Shown here: one piece after another, positions 54,480 to 63,449 of the stretch
Position numbering within the stretch: position 1 is the stretch's first letter
Layout: each line of letters begins with the position of its first letter
From: Geodermatophilus normandii
Lineage (GTDB): Bacteria > Actinomycetota > Actinomycetes > Mycobacteriales > Geodermatophilaceae
Direction of reading: 5' to 3'
Assembly (NCBI RefSeq): GCF_003182485.1
Contig: NZ_QGTX01000001.1
Span: 3,302,001-3,366,000, forward strand
Length of the DNA: 64,000 bases
Position numbers and translations under genes: made by a program
Notes under the pieces: model-generated
What the model was told of the DNA's origin: nothing
Database searches by the model: none
Seen by the model: only the letters and a program-made list of their open reading frames with translations

Positions 54480-55114
54480 TCGTCGCCGACGACGCGGCGC
54501 TGTTCCGGGCGGGCATCTCGCGGCTGCTCGCCGACGCCGGGTTCGACGTCACCGCGCAGGTCGGGGACGCCGGCGCCCTCCTCGACGCCGTCGACCGGGA
54601 CCCGCCCGACGCCGTCGTCGTCGACATCCGGATGCCGCCCACGCACACCACCGAGGGGCTGGACGCCGCGCGCCTGCTCACCGAGCGGCACCCGGGCACC
54701 GGCGTGCTGGTGCTGTCGGCGTACGTGGAGCCGCACTACGCGATGCGGCTGGTGGAGTCCGGCGCCTCGGGGACCGGGTACCTGCTCAAGGAGCGGGTCG
54801 CCGACGCCGGCGAGCTCGCCGACGCCGTCCGCCGGGTGGCCGCCGGGGGAGTGGTGATCGACCCCGGCGTGGTCGCGCAGCTGGTCGGCCGGCGCCGCGT
54901 GCGCGACCCGCTGGAGTCGCTGTCCGAGCGCGAGCGCGAGGTCCTGGCCGTCATGGCGGAGGGCCGGTCCAACCAGGCGATCTGCGAGCGGCTGTTCCTC
55001 AGCCCGAAGACCGTCGAGGCCTACGTGCACAACGTCTTCACCAAGCTGGACCTGCACCCGGCGGCCGACGCCAACCGGCGGGTGCTGGCCGTCCTCGCCT
55101 ACCTGCGCGCCTGA
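54470..55114 (+). CDS. LuxR/NarL-family response regulator
   Basis: 214 residues from GTG 54470. The receiver domain has ADD at about 6-8, Asp 52 in VVVDIRMPP, and Lys in LLKERV near 104. A C-terminal LuxR helix-turn-helix follows (LSEREREVLAVMAEG, then NQAICERLFLSPKTVEAYVHNVFTKL, about 150-195). It acts as the DNA-binding output of the preceding kinase. TTEGLDAA in the receiver is typical of actinobacterial NarL-type proteins. Followed 10 bp later by the CPBP protease gene, which may be a target or simply co-transcribed. Confidence 0.92.
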   Translation: MRVIVADDAALFRAGISRLLADAGFDVTAQVGDAGALLDAVDRDPPDAVVVDIRMPPTHTTEGLDAARLLTERHPGTGVLVLSAYVEPHYAMRLVESGASGTGYLLKERVADAGELADAVRRVAAGGVVIDPGVVAQLVGRRRVRDPLESLSEREREVLAVMAEGRSNQAICERLFLSPKTVEAYVHNVFTKLDLHPAADANRRVLAVLAYLRA

Positions 55115-55124
55115 GGACCCGCCG

Positions 55125-55862
55125 GTGGACGGCCGCGCGGCCCGGCGGCGGCTCGGGGTGGCGACCGCGGGGCTGTGCGTCGGGCTGCTCGCGTGGAACA
55201 CCGTGGTCGTGCCCGCCCTCCCGGGGCGCCCGGCCTCCGCGGTGGCCGCGAACGCGGGGGCGACCGTGCTGCTGCTCGCCGCCGCGCGGTGGTGGGGGCT
55301 GTCCTGGGCCGAGCTGGGGCTCGCGCGGCGCCGGCTGCCCGCCGGGGCCCGCTGGGGTGGGGTGTCCGCGGCGCTGGTCCTCGCCGCGTACGCCGGAGCC
55401 CTCGCCGTCCCCGCGCTGCGGCCGCTGCTGGCCGACGCGCGCGTCGCGGGCCTGGACGGCCCGGCGGTGGCGGTCCGGGCGCTGGTCCGGGTACCGCTGG
55501 GGACCGTCGCCTGGGAGGAGGTCGCGTTCCGGGGCGTGCTGCTGGCCGCGGCCTGCCGCCTGCTCCCGCTGCCGGCGGCCACCGCCCTGTCGTGCGCGGT
55601 CTTCGGTCTCTGGCACGTCCGCCCGGCGCTGCGCGGCCTCGATGCGAACGCCGCTGCCGACGCCATTGCCGACGACGCCGCCGGCGGCCTCCTCGGGACC
55701 GGCACGGCCGTCGTGCTGACCTGCCTGGGCACGGCCGCGGCCGGGCTGCTGTTCACCTGGCTCCGGCTGCGCAGCGGCAGCCTGCTCGCCCCCGCGCTGC
55801 TGCACCTGGCGACCAACTCCCTCGGCGTGCTGGCCGCCGCCGCGGCCACCCGGGCCGGGTGA
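55125..55862 (+). CDS. CPBP family intramembrane metalloprotease
   Basis: 245 residues with about six helices. CPBP/Abi motifs are all present: motif 1 EEVAFRG (Glu 131-132, Arg 136), motif 2 FGLWH (His 164), and motif 3 with His in LLHLATN near residue 228. The family includes CAAX-processing-like proteases and bacteriocin self-immunity proteins. GTG 55125 follows the LuxR stop closely, so it is probably in the signalling operon. The chain between helices contains an unusual Ala/Asp-rich insert (DANAAADAIADDAA). Substrate unknown. Confidence 0.88.
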   Translation: MDGRAARRRLGVATAGLCVGLLAWNTVVVPALPGRPASAVAANAGATVLLLAAARWWGLSWAELGLARRRLPAGARWGGVSAALVLAAYAGALAVPALRPLLADARVAGLDGPAVAVRALVRVPLGTVAWEEVAFRGVLLAAACRLLPLPAATALSCAVFGLWHVRPALRGLDANAAADAIADDAAGGLLGTGTAVVLTCLGTAAAGLLFTWLRLRSGSLLAPALLHLATNSLGVLAAAAATRAG

Positions 55863-55881
55863 CGGCGCCGCCGCGCCCCGG

Positions 55882-57612
55882 TCAGCCGCCCGGCTCGAGG
55901 AGGTCGCGCAGCTGCCGCGCCCGCGCGGCGTCCCAGCCGGGCGGCTGCAGCACCTGCGCCCAGGCGTCGGCGTACTGCGTCGTGTAGACGTGCCCGTGCC
56001 CGTCCGGGACGTTGCCGGCGAACGGGAGGTCGGCCGTCACCTGCCAGAACGTCACGAACGGGATCCACCGCACCGCGTCGACGACGTCGTCGCCGCGGTG
56101 CTCCTCCAGCCACGTCGGGCGGGCGTACGCCAGCTCCGGGGTCCACCACACGACGGGGTCGGAGGGGTGCAGCAGGTAGAGGACGCGCGGGCCGTCCCAC
56201 GGCGCGCCGGCGGGCGCGACGGCCTCGCCCGGGTCGTCGGTGAAGCGGACCGTGCGCCCGTCCCGGTACACCGGCTCGATCTCGGGGCTGCCCTCGTCGC
56301 GGTCGTCGACGAACTCCCGGAACAGGGTGGTGAACTCCGGCGGGCCGGCGAAGACCGCCCCGGAGGTCCGGTTGCGCAGGTCGTACTCGCCGCTGAACGC
56401 GGTCTCGGCGCCGAAGGAGCCCAGGCTCTCGCCGGCCACGACCAGGCGCGGACGGTCGTCGAGCGGGAGCCGGTTCCAGCGGTCGTACACCGCGTCGAAG
56501 AGCTCCCGGCCGGCCTCGCGGGCCCGGTCGCTGTCGACGAGGTAGGAGACGGACGACGGGAGGTAGGAGTACTGGACGGCCACCGCGGCGCTGTCCCCGC
56601 CGGTCAGGTACTCCACGGCGTCCACCGTCCCCGGGTCGACCCAGCCCGATCCCGTGGTGGTGACCACGACGAGCAGCCCGCGGTCGAGGCCACCGGCGCG
56701 CTCGAGGTCGTCGACGGCGAGGCGGACGCGCAGCTCGACGGTGGGGGCGGAGTCGAGCCCGGCGTAGGCGCGCACCGGCTCCGCGGCGGGAGCCCCGGTG
56801 AACGCGGAGATCTCGGCCGGTGACGGCCCGCCGGCCACGAAGGTGCGGCCCTCGCGGCCGAGGGAGTCCCAGGCAACCAGGGACCCCGGTCCGCCCGACC
56901 GCTGCGCCACGGAGGGCCGGACGACGCCCGCGTCGGTGCCGTCGTCGCGGACGGAGAAGGCGGCGTCCGCCGCCGCCACCAGCCGGTCGACGACGACCCC
57001 GTTGAGCAGGAGCACCGCGCCGACCACGACGACGGCCCAGCCGAGCACCCGCGCCGCGCGGGCGCCGATCCACCGGTCGAGCAGCAGCGCGATCCAGCCG
57101 CAGACGCGCCGCACCGCGCGGGCCGCCGCCACCAGCACCACGAACACGCCTCCCGCGACCAGCGGCACCACCAGCACCGACAGCGCGCTGTCGGCGGGGG
57201 CGTCCATGAGCTCCCGGATGCGCGCCTGCCAGTAGCGGCCGTACCCGGTGGCCGCGGCGAAGGAGACGAGCGCCACCCCGGCGAACACGAGCCACGAGCG
57301 CCGCCGCGCGGGCCGGGCCTCGCGGTCGACCACCGCCCGCCAGGCCGCGGCGACCGCGACCCCGACGGCGTAGCCGAAGGCGGCGGAGATCCCGCCGATC
57401 ACGCCCTGGGTCAGCCCGGTGCGCGGCAGCAGCGAGGGGGTGAGCGACGCGCACAGGAGGACCAGCGCGCCCGCGAGGCCGGGCAGCGTGTAGCGGAGGG
57501 GACGCCGTCGCGGCCGTCGCCGGACCGCCTGCCGGGCACGCTGCCGGTGCTCCGCGCGGACCGGGGCGGGAGGCGCGTCCTGCTCCCGGAGCCGCAGTCG
57601 GGTGCTCGACAC
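55882..57612 (-). CDS. Membrane alpha/beta-hydrolase family protein (Abhydrolase_9)
   Basis: 576 residues from GTG 57612, which has GGAGG upstream. The first about 260 residues hold four helices (YTLPGLAGALVLLCASL, then SLLPRTGLTQGVIGG as linker). The outer C-terminal part is an alpha/beta hydrolase with VVAGESLGSFGAETAF (nucleophile Ser in GESLG) and later Asp/His (LLHPSDPVVWW, DGHGHVYTTQYADAW). The layout matches the actinobacterial Abhydrolase_9 family, whose substrate is unknown. It converges on the CPBP gene with a 19-bp gap. Confidence 0.85.
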   Translation of the reverse strand: MSSTRLRLREQDAPPAPVRAEHRQRARQAVRRRPRRRPLRYTLPGLAGALVLLCASLTPSLLPRTGLTQGVIGGISAAFGYAVGVAVAAAWRAVVDREARPARRRSWLVFAGVALVSFAAATGYGRYWQARIRELMDAPADSALSVLVVPLVAGGVFVVLVAAARAVRRVCGWIALLLDRWIGARAARVLGWAVVVVGAVLLLNGVVVDRLVAAADAAFSVRDDGTDAGVVRPSVAQRSGGPGSLVAWDSLGREGRTFVAGGPSPAEISAFTGAPAAEPVRAYAGLDSAPTVELRVRLAVDDLERAGGLDRGLLVVVTTTGSGWVDPGTVDAVEYLTGGDSAAVAVQYSYLPSSVSYLVDSDRAREAGRELFDAVYDRWNRLPLDDRPRLVVAGESLGSFGAETAFSGEYDLRNRTSGAVFAGPPEFTTLFREFVDDRDEGSPEIEPVYRDGRTVRFTDDPGEAVAPAGAPWDGPRVLYLLHPSDPVVWWTPELAYARPTWLEEHRGDDVVDAVRWIPFVTFWQVTADLPFAGNVPDGHGHVYTTQYADAWAQVLQPPGWDAARARQLRDLLEPGG

Positions 57613-58013
57613 GGTGGCCTCCGTCGGGGAGAGGGGGAGGGACCGAGGCTCCGCGCGGGAGCGCGCCCGGACCAGCGGGCAGCCCCTCGACCGGCATGGG
57701 GGCTGACCCTGCACCGCGCTCCCGGCCGGCACCGGCGGTCTACGATGGAGGGAGCACCGGCCGCGGGCCGTGCGCCGCTGTACCGACGACCCCGTACCGA
57801 CCACGGGGTGCCGACGACGGGGTGCCCCGTGCGACCGGACCCCGTCCGGCGGCTCGCCGGGCTCCGCCGCCGCTCCGCACCGGTCCCGCGGGGTCCGCCG
57901 TCTGCGGGACCACCCGGGTGTCGCCCGGGTGCCGCGCGGTGCCGCCCGGGCGCTCGACGGCGCGCGGCGTCCCGACGGGGGAACCGCGCCGGGCAGTCAG
58001 AGGAGAGGTGTAC
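57613..58013. other. 401-bp intergenic region
   Basis: No gene is supported here. It separates the membrane hydrolase (minus) from the helicase (plus) and must hold two divergent promoters. ACCCCGT (57789-57795) can pair with either of two ACGGGGT copies (57803-57809, 57817-57823), giving alternative small hairpins. AGGAGAGG near 58001 is the helicase ribosome-binding site. Nothing else recognised. Confidence 0.6.
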
Positions 58014-60170
58014 GTGGCTCGACCAGGCCGGCGCCCGACGGGCACGCGCCGCACCGCCCCGCGGAACGCGCGACGCGACCGCGAGGACCTCATCTCGGTG
58101 CTCGCCCGCACCGTCCGCGAGGTCGAGACCGCCGCGGAGCGTGGCCGGGTGACACCCGCCGTGCGCACCCGCTTCCAGGTCGTCGCGCTGCTGTTGCGTG
58201 AGGAGCACGCCCGCGTGCGGGCCGACGAGGGCAGCACCGACACCCGCCGCGCCGAGCAGCTCAAGCGCCTCGACGGCGTCGCCACGATCCTCGCCAAGAC
58301 CGCCGTCCGGGATGCCGGCCTGCTCGCCCTGCTGTCGGAGGACGCCGTCGTCTCCGACGCGGCCCGGGCGCTGCGGCAGGACGTGCTCCGCTCCGTCGGG
58401 CTCGACTCGCCGCCCGAGGAGGCGCCGCCGGCCGAGCCGGTGGCCACCGCCCCCGTCCAGGAGAACCGGGTGGTGCCGCAGTCGGTCATCTCGCGGCAGC
58501 TGGCCAACCCCTTCCTCGCTCCCGACTTCTCCGCCGTCCGCCCGGCCGTGGCGCGCCCCCGTCGCCTCGCCGGGTGGGAGCTGCTCGGCCCGCTGCTGCG
58601 CTCCTTCGAGCGCGCCGGAGGTGGGGACCCGGCGGGCATGGCCCTGCCCGCGCCCTCCTCGCTGCAGGCACCGGGCGGCCGGCAGCTCATGCCGCACCAG
58701 GGGCAGCTGGTCGCGGCGGCCGCCGCCGGGCACCGCACGTTCCTGCTCGCCGACGAGCCGGGCCTGGGCAAGACCGCGCAGGCGCTGCTGTCGGCGGAGG
58801 CGGCCGGCGCCTATCCGCTGCTCGTCGTCGTGCCGAACGTCGTCAAGACCAACTGGGCGCGCGAGGCCGGCCTCTGGACGCCGCACCGCCCGGCCACCGT
58901 CATCCACGGCAACGGCGACACCATCGACGGCTTCGCCGACATCGTCGTCGTCAACTACGAGGTGCTCGACCGCCACGTCGGCTGGCTCGGTGACTTCGGC
59001 TTCCGCGGGATGGTCGTCGACGAGGCGCACTTCATCAAGAACCGCACGTCACAGCGGTCGCAGCACGTCCTGGAGCTGTCGCAGCGCATCCGGTCGCGCA
59101 CGGCGCGGCCGCTGCTCATGGCGCTGACCGGGACCCCGCTCATCAACGACATCGACGACTTCCGGGCCATCTGGCAGTTCCTCGGCTGGATCGACGAGAC
59201 CAAGCCGCTCGGTGAGCTGATGGAGGCGCTGGAGGGGACCGGCCTGACGCCGGCCGACCCGGGTTTCTACGCCGCCGCCCGCCGGTGCGTGGTCGACATG
59301 GGCATCGTCCGGCGCCGCAAGGTCGACGTCGCCGCCGACATCCCCGCCCGCCGCATCGCCGACCTCCCCGTCGAGCTGGAGGGGGCGGCCGGCCGGTCGA
59401 TCCGGGCCGCCGAGCACGACCTCGCCCGCCGGATGGTGGCGCAGTACCGGCGCGCGCTGGCCAACCGCGGGTCCGGTCCCGACGAGGGCATCGACGCCGA
59501 TCTCGTCCGCCGGGTGGCCCGGTCGGAGCAGAAGGAGGCCGCCACCGCGGCGTCCGGCGAGAACGTGTTCACGATGATGCGGCGCATCGGCCAGGCCAAG
59601 GCCGGGCTGGCCGCCGACTACGCCGCGCAGCTGGCCCGCAGCGCCGGCAAGGTCGTCTTCTTCGCCAAGCACGTCGACGTGATGGACGCCGCCGAGGACC
59701 TCTTCACCCGGCAGGGCGTCCGGTTCTCCTCGATCCGCGGCGACCAGACGTCACGCTCGCGGCAGGAGAACATCGACGCGTTCGTCAACGACCCCGGCGT
59801 CGCGGTCGCCGTCTGCTCGCTGACCGCGGCCGGCGTGGGGCTCAACCTGCAGGTCGCCTCGGACATCGTGCTCGCCGAGCTGTCCTGGACCGACGCCGAG
59901 CAGACCCAGGCCATCGACCGCAGCCACCGCATCGGCCAGACCGCGCCGGTCACCGCGTGGCGGATCATCGCCGCGCAGACCATCGACGCCCGGATCGCCG
60001 AGCTCATCGACAGCAAGGCGGGGCTGGCCGCCCGGGCACTCGACGGGTCCGACGAGGAGGTCGCGTCGTCGGCCGACGTGCAGCTCGAGGCGCTGGTCGC
60101 GCTGCTGACCGACGCGCTGGCCGACGACGCGCCCGCGGACCTGCCGAGCGCGGCGCAGACGGGCGCCTGA
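58014..60170 (+). CDS. SNF2-family DEAD/DEAH helicase
   Basis: 718 residues from GTG 58014. The first about 215 residues are an Arg-rich region and a helical domain of unknown type. The SNF2 ATPase core follows: Walker A DEPGLGKT (about 246), VVVPNVVKTNWAREA, the DEAH box (VVDEAHFIKN, about 334), MALTGTPLIND (about 370). The second RecA lobe has VVFFAKHVDVMD, SLTAAGVGLNLQ and QAIDRSHRIGQ (about 632). It is probably a double-stranded-DNA translocase. The compact core with no nuclease or methylase neighbour suggests repair or fork remodelling of the SMARCAL1-like kind rather than a defence system. Context gives no partner. Confidence 0.88.
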   Translation: MARPGRRPTGTRRTAPRNARRDREDLISVLARTVREVETAAERGRVTPAVRTRFQVVALLLREEHARVRADEGSTDTRRAEQLKRLDGVATILAKTAVRDAGLLALLSEDAVVSDAARALRQDVLRSVGLDSPPEEAPPAEPVATAPVQENRVVPQSVISRQLANPFLAPDFSAVRPAVARPRRLAGWELLGPLLRSFERAGGGDPAGMALPAPSSLQAPGGRQLMPHQGQLVAAAAAGHRTFLLADEPGLGKTAQALLSAEAAGAYPLLVVVPNVVKTNWAREAGLWTPHRPATVIHGNGDTIDGFADIVVVNYEVLDRHVGWLGDFGFRGMVVDEAHFIKNRTSQRSQHVLELSQRIRSRTARPLLMALTGTPLINDIDDFRAIWQFLGWIDETKPLGELMEALEGTGLTPADPGFYAAARRCVVDMGIVRRRKVDVAADIPARRIADLPVELEGAAGRSIRAAEHDLARRMVAQYRRALANRGSGPDEGIDADLVRRVARSEQKEAATAASGENVFTMMRRIGQAKAGLAADYAAQLARSAGKVVFFAKHVDVMDAAEDLFTRQGVRFSSIRGDQTSRSRQENIDAFVNDPGVAVAVCSLTAAGVGLNLQVASDIVLAELSWTDAEQTQAIDRSHRIGQTAPVTAWRIIAAQTIDARIAELIDSKAGLAARALDGSDEEVASSADVQLEALVALLTDALADDAPADLPSAAQTGA

Positions 60171-60178
60171 CCCGCGCC

Positions 60179-61243
60179 ATGCGGTCCTGGCGTGGGGGCG
60201 TGACCCGCCGTCCGGGCCCCCGCGGGGCCGCCGCGGCGTCCGCGCCGCCGGCACCGGCCCGGCCCCGGCTGCGGTCGGTCGACGTGCTGCGCGGCCTCGC
60301 CGTCGTCGGCATGCTGCTCGTCGACAACCGCGGCAACGGCGCGATCCCCGACCAGCTGGAGCACGTGCCGTGGAACGGGCTGCACGTCGCCGACGTCGTG
60401 TTCCCCGTGTTCCTGCTGGTCGTGGGCGTGTCGATGCCCTTCTCCCGGCGGGCGGACCGGCCGCGGGCGGCGCTGCGGCGGACGGTGCTGCTCGCCCTCC
60501 TCGGCTGGCTGGTCGTCACGGCGAAGTACCGGTCGCCGACCGCCGGGGCGGGCGTGCTCGGCCACGTCGCCGGGGCCTACCTGCTGTGCTGGCTGCTGCT
60601 GCGGCTGCCCCGCCGCGCCCAGGTGCCCACCGCTGCCGTGGTCCTGGTCCTGCTGGGTGTGGCCACCGTCGTCGGCGGCGCCGGACCCGACCGGTCCTGG
60701 GGGCACGCGCTCGACGCCGCACTCGGCGTGCGCTTCTCCGCCGAGGCGCCGCACGGCTTCCCGGGCAGCGCGGTCACGGTCTTCCTCGGCGTGCTCGCCG
60801 GGCGGGCGCTGCGGTCCGGCCCGGGGCGGGCCGCGCTCGGCCGGCTGACCGCGGGAGGTGCCGCGCTGCTGGCCACCGGACTGGCGCTCGCACCGCTGGT
60901 GCCGCTGAACAAGCGGCTGTGGTCGCCGTCGTTCGTGCTGGTCACCGGCGGGATCGCGCTCCTCGCGCTGGCGCTGCTGCACCTGGTCGTCGACGAGCGC
61001 GGGAGAGCCCGCCCGTTCCGGCCGTTCGAGGTGCTGGGGACCGAGGCGATCGTCGCGTTCGTGCTCTCCGAGGTCGTGTTCCGCGCCGTCCTGTCGCACA
61101 CCGTCCAGCCGGCGGTCGACGGCTGGGTCACCTCGGTCGCCGGGGCGGCCGTCTCCGCCTGGCTCTACCCGCTGCTGTCGATCGGGGTGATCTGGGCGGT
61201 CTGCGCCGCGCTGCTGCGCCGCGGGGTGGTCGTCCGGGTCTGA
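60179..61243 (+). CDS. Heparan-alpha-glucosaminide acetyltransferase-like membrane protein
   Basis: 354 residues with about ten helices. The N-terminal RLRSVDVLRGLAVVGMLLVDN is the family signature (RxxSxDxxRG) of HGSNAT/DUF1624/DUF5009-like proteins. Also seen are WNGLHVADVVFPVFLLVVG (with the conserved His) and HGFPGS. These proteins are thought to move acyl groups across the membrane to sugars. It starts 8 bp after the helicase stop, so the pair is co-transcribed, with no evident functional link. It converges on the deacetylase gene with a 7-bp gap. GTG at codon 8 is an alternative start. Confidence 0.85.
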   Translation: MRSWRGGVTRRPGPRGAAAASAPPAPARPRLRSVDVLRGLAVVGMLLVDNRGNGAIPDQLEHVPWNGLHVADVVFPVFLLVVGVSMPFSRRADRPRAALRRTVLLALLGWLVVTAKYRSPTAGAGVLGHVAGAYLLCWLLLRLPRRAQVPTAAVVLVLLGVATVVGGAGPDRSWGHALDAALGVRFSAEAPHGFPGSAVTVFLGVLAGRALRSGPGRAALGRLTAGGAALLATGLALAPLVPLNKRLWSPSFVLVTGGIALLALALLHLVVDERGRARPFRPFEVLGTEAIVAFVLSEVVFRAVLSHTVQPAVDGWVTSVAGAAVSAWLYPLLSIGVIWAVCAALLRRGVVVRV

Positions 61244-61250
61244 GGGGCGC

Positions 61251-62147
61251 TCAGTTCCCGTCCGGCGACGGCGGCGTGCTGCCCCCGACCGGCTCGGGCA
61301 CGCTGCGCTCGAGCAGCCGGTTGGCGCTGAGCAGGGTGATCCCGCGGTCGGCGATCTGCTGCAGTGCCGAGGGCAGTGCCCGCACCTCCAGCTCGCGCCG
61401 GTCGGCCAGCGCGACGGCGAAGGCCGCGTCGGGGTCGAACGTGCCCCGGCCGATGCCGTCGTGCAGGCCCAGGACGTCGCCCGCCTCGACCGTCTGCCCC
61501 ATGTAGTCCTCGATCTCGCCCACCTCCTTCTTGTCCCCGGGCCCGCGGGTGACCGACCAGATGAAGGTGTCGTAGCCGAGCTCGGCGGCGATGCGCAGCG
61601 CGTAGCCGGTCAGCTCGCCGCGCGGCGGGCGGAAGCTGGTGAACGGCCGGCCGAGCAGGGCCTCGACCTCCTCCTTGCAGCGCACCAGCTCCTCGCGCGT
61701 CTCCCGCTGGGTCAGCGTCGTCAGGTCGCGGTGGTCCCAGGTGTGGTTGCCGATCTCGTGGCCGGCGGCGACCACGTCGCGCAGCACGTCGGGGTGGTGG
61801 ACGCCGTTCCAGCCCATGACGTTGAACGTCGCGGTGAGTCCCGCCCGGTCCAGCGCGTCGAGGATGCGCGGGGTGTACTCCGGCGTCGGCCCGTCGTCGA
61901 AGGTGATCGCCGCGACCGGCTCGGTGACCGTGGTGTTCCACACCACCCGGTGGGTGCCGAGCCGGGCCACCCCCTCGCCCTCGTCCGCCGCGCCCCCGGC
62001 CTCCAGGAAGCGCTGCTCCGCCCGCGCGGTCGCCCGGCGCCGCGCCTCGTCGTCCCCACCCGCGACGAGCACGCCGCCGGCGGCGCCCGCCGCCACCCCG
62101 GCCGCACCCGCGCCGGCGCCCAGCAGGAACCCGCGTCTCGTCGTCAT
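61251..62147 (-). CDS. Polysaccharide deacetylase family protein
   Basis: 298 residues. It begins TTRRGFLLGAGAGAAG, a twin-arginine-like signal with a hydrophobic stretch to about residue 30, so it is secreted or membrane-anchored. The NodB-type catalytic domain has the metal-binding TFDDGP (about 81-86), HTWDH (about 133-137) and RPPRGEL (about 165). A C-terminal LHDG motif closes the site. It removes acetyl groups from a cell-wall or capsular glycan; the exact substrate is not readable. It lies opposite the acyltransferase-like gene, which could be functionally linked to glycan acylation. Confidence 0.9.
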   Translation of the reverse strand: MTTRRGFLLGAGAGAAGVAAGAAGGVLVAGGDDEARRRATARAEQRFLEAGGAADEGEGVARLGTHRVVWNTTVTEPVAAITFDDGPTPEYTPRILDALDRAGLTATFNVMGWNGVHHPDVLRDVVAAGHEIGNHTWDHRDLTTLTQRETREELVRCKEEVEALLGRPFTSFRPPRGELTGYALRIAAELGYDTFIWSVTRGPGDKKEVGEIEDYMGQTVEAGDVLGLHDGIGRGTFDPDAAFAVALADRRELEVRALPSALQQIADRGITLLSANRLLERSVPEPVGGSTPPSPDGN

Positions 62148-62233
62148 GGAGCCGTCCTAGACCCAGGGGCGGGGCGGGCGGAAGACCCGGCGGCGGTCCC
62201 GGGCTCCGGTGGCCGGCGTTCCGGGGACGCGCA

Positions 62234-62271
62234 TTAACCGACCCGAAACGCCGGAGGGCTGAGCGTGAAAC
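62234..62271 (+). promoter_or_regulatory. Candidate GlnR-binding box
   Basis: TTAAC-N6-GAAAC (62234-62249), then N6, GGGCT, N6 and a second GAAAC (62267-62271). The two GAAAC are 22 bp apart. This reproduces the spacing of the actinobacterial nitrogen regulator GlnR consensus (gTnAC-n6-GaAAC, repeated), with three of four half-sites close to consensus. It overlaps or precedes a -35-like CTGAGC (62259-62264). That lies 17 bp from TAGGTT (62282-62287), so activation of the ABC transporter under nitrogen limitation is likely. Confidence 0.6.
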
Positions 62272-62287
62272 GACCCGCTCCTAGGTT
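62259..62287 (+). promoter_or_regulatory. Candidate promoter of the ABC transporter operon
   Basis: -35 CTGAGC (62259-62264) and -10 TAGGTT (62282-62287) with a 17-bp spacer. The -10 lies about 75 bp before the ATG at 62362. Confidence 0.45.
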
Positions 62288-62361
62288 TCCGCCGAGCCGC
62301 ACGCCGGGACGGCGGACCCCACCGCGCTGGGCCGAGGGCGCAGCCGAGATACGGAGACCCG

Positions 62362-63420
62362 ATGACCTTCCGCTTCCGCGCCGTGCGCGCCGGAGCCCTG
62401 CTGACCGCCGCCGCCCTGCTGACGACCGCGTGCGGGTCCGGCGACGACGAGTCCGCGGCCGCCTCCGGAGGGGACGCCGGCCTCGGCGACCTCACGCTGC
62501 AGCTGTCGTGGATCAAGAACGCCGAGTTCGCGGGCGAGTTCTTCGCCGACACCAACGGCCACTACACCGACGCCGGCTTCGCCTCGGTGACGATGGACCC
62601 CGGTCCGGGCGCCATCGAGACCCTCGTGGCCACCGAGGACGCCGACTTCGGCCTGAGCAACGCCGTCTCCACCGCGCAGGTCATCGCGGAGGAGGACGCG
62701 CCGCTGCGGATCGTCGGCACCAAGTTCCAGAAGAACCCCTTCACCATCCTGTCCCTCGCCGACGGCGGGGACATCGCGACGCCGCAGGATCTGGTCGGCA
62801 AGCGGATCGGCGTGCAGGCCGGCGGCAACGAGACCCTGTTCGACGCGCTGCTCGAGGTGAACGGCATCGACCCGGCCAGCGTGGAGAAGGTCCCGGTCGA
62901 GTACGACCCCGCGCCGCTCATCGACGGCGAGGTCGACGGCTTCCTGGCCTACCTGACCAACGAGTCGATCACCGTGCAGTCGCAGGGCCTCGCGGTCACC
63001 AACCTGCCCTTCGCCGACAACGGGCTGCCGTTCGTCGCCGAGTCGGTCATCACGACCGAGCGCATGATCGCCGAGGAGCCGGAGCGGGTGCAGGCCTTCC
63101 TGGAGGCCGAGATCCGCGGCTGGCAGGACGCGCTGGCCGACCCCGCCGAGGGCGCCCGGCTCGCCGTCGAGGAGTACGGCGCGGACCTGCAGCTCGACAT
63201 GGCCAAGGAGCTCGAGCAGTCCGAGGTGCAGGCCGGGCTGATCGTCACGCCCGACGTCGAGGCCAACGGCCTGTTCACCATCTCCGACGAGCTGATCGAG
63301 CAGAACATGACCACGCTCGCCGCCGCCGGCATCGACATCCGGGCCGAGGACCTGTTCGACCTGTCCCTGCTCGAGCAGCTGCTCGAGGAGAAGCCCGAGC
63401 TCACCGAGCTCCCGTCCTGA
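62362..63420 (+). CDS. ABC transporter substrate-binding lipoprotein (NMT1/THI5-like)
   Basis: 352 residues. The lipoprotein signal ends in LLTTAC with Cys 24, then a Gly/Ser/Asp linker and a periplasmic-binding-protein type 2 fold. [23 protein letters not shown] at about 45-65 and [15 protein letters not shown] at about 148-162 are typical of NMT1/THI5-like binding proteins. Ligands of that group include pyrimidine precursors of thiamine, taurine, nitrate and related nitrogen compounds. GGAGA precedes the ATG. The GlnR-like box upstream favours a nitrogen-containing ligand. Followed by the ATPase gene 29 bp later. Confidence 0.88.
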   Translation: MTFRFRAVRAGALLTAAALLTTACGSGDDESAAASGGDAGLGDLTLQLSWIKNAEFAGEFFADTNGHYTDAGFASVTMDPGPGAIETLVATEDADFGLSNAVSTAQVIAEEDAPLRIVGTKFQKNPFTILSLADGGDIATPQDLVGKRIGVQAGGNETLFDALLEVNGIDPASVEKVPVEYDPAPLIDGEVDGFLAYLTNESITVQSQGLAVTNLPFADNGLPFVAESVITTERMIAEEPERVQAFLEAEIRGWQDALADPAEGARLAVEEYGADLQLDMAKELEQSEVQAGLIVTPDVEANGLFTISDELIEQNMTTLAAAGIDIRAEDLFDLSLLEQLLEEKPELTELPS

Positions 63421-63449
63421 CCGGATCGACCCCGCCGGAGAGGCACGCC

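Noticed and set aside
57613-58013. Small protein genes within the 401-bp gap
   Set aside because: Open frames exist, but none has a ribosome-binding site together with consistent codon bias.
58014-60170. SNF2 gene as part of a phage-defence system
   Set aside because: No nuclease, methylase, PLD or other defence gene is near; neighbours are membrane and wall enzymes.
62160-62361. TPP or FMN riboswitch before the NMT1-like gene
   Set aside because: A CTGAG and an ACCC are present, but the conserved thi-box order and pairing are not. The GlnR-like spacing explains the region better.
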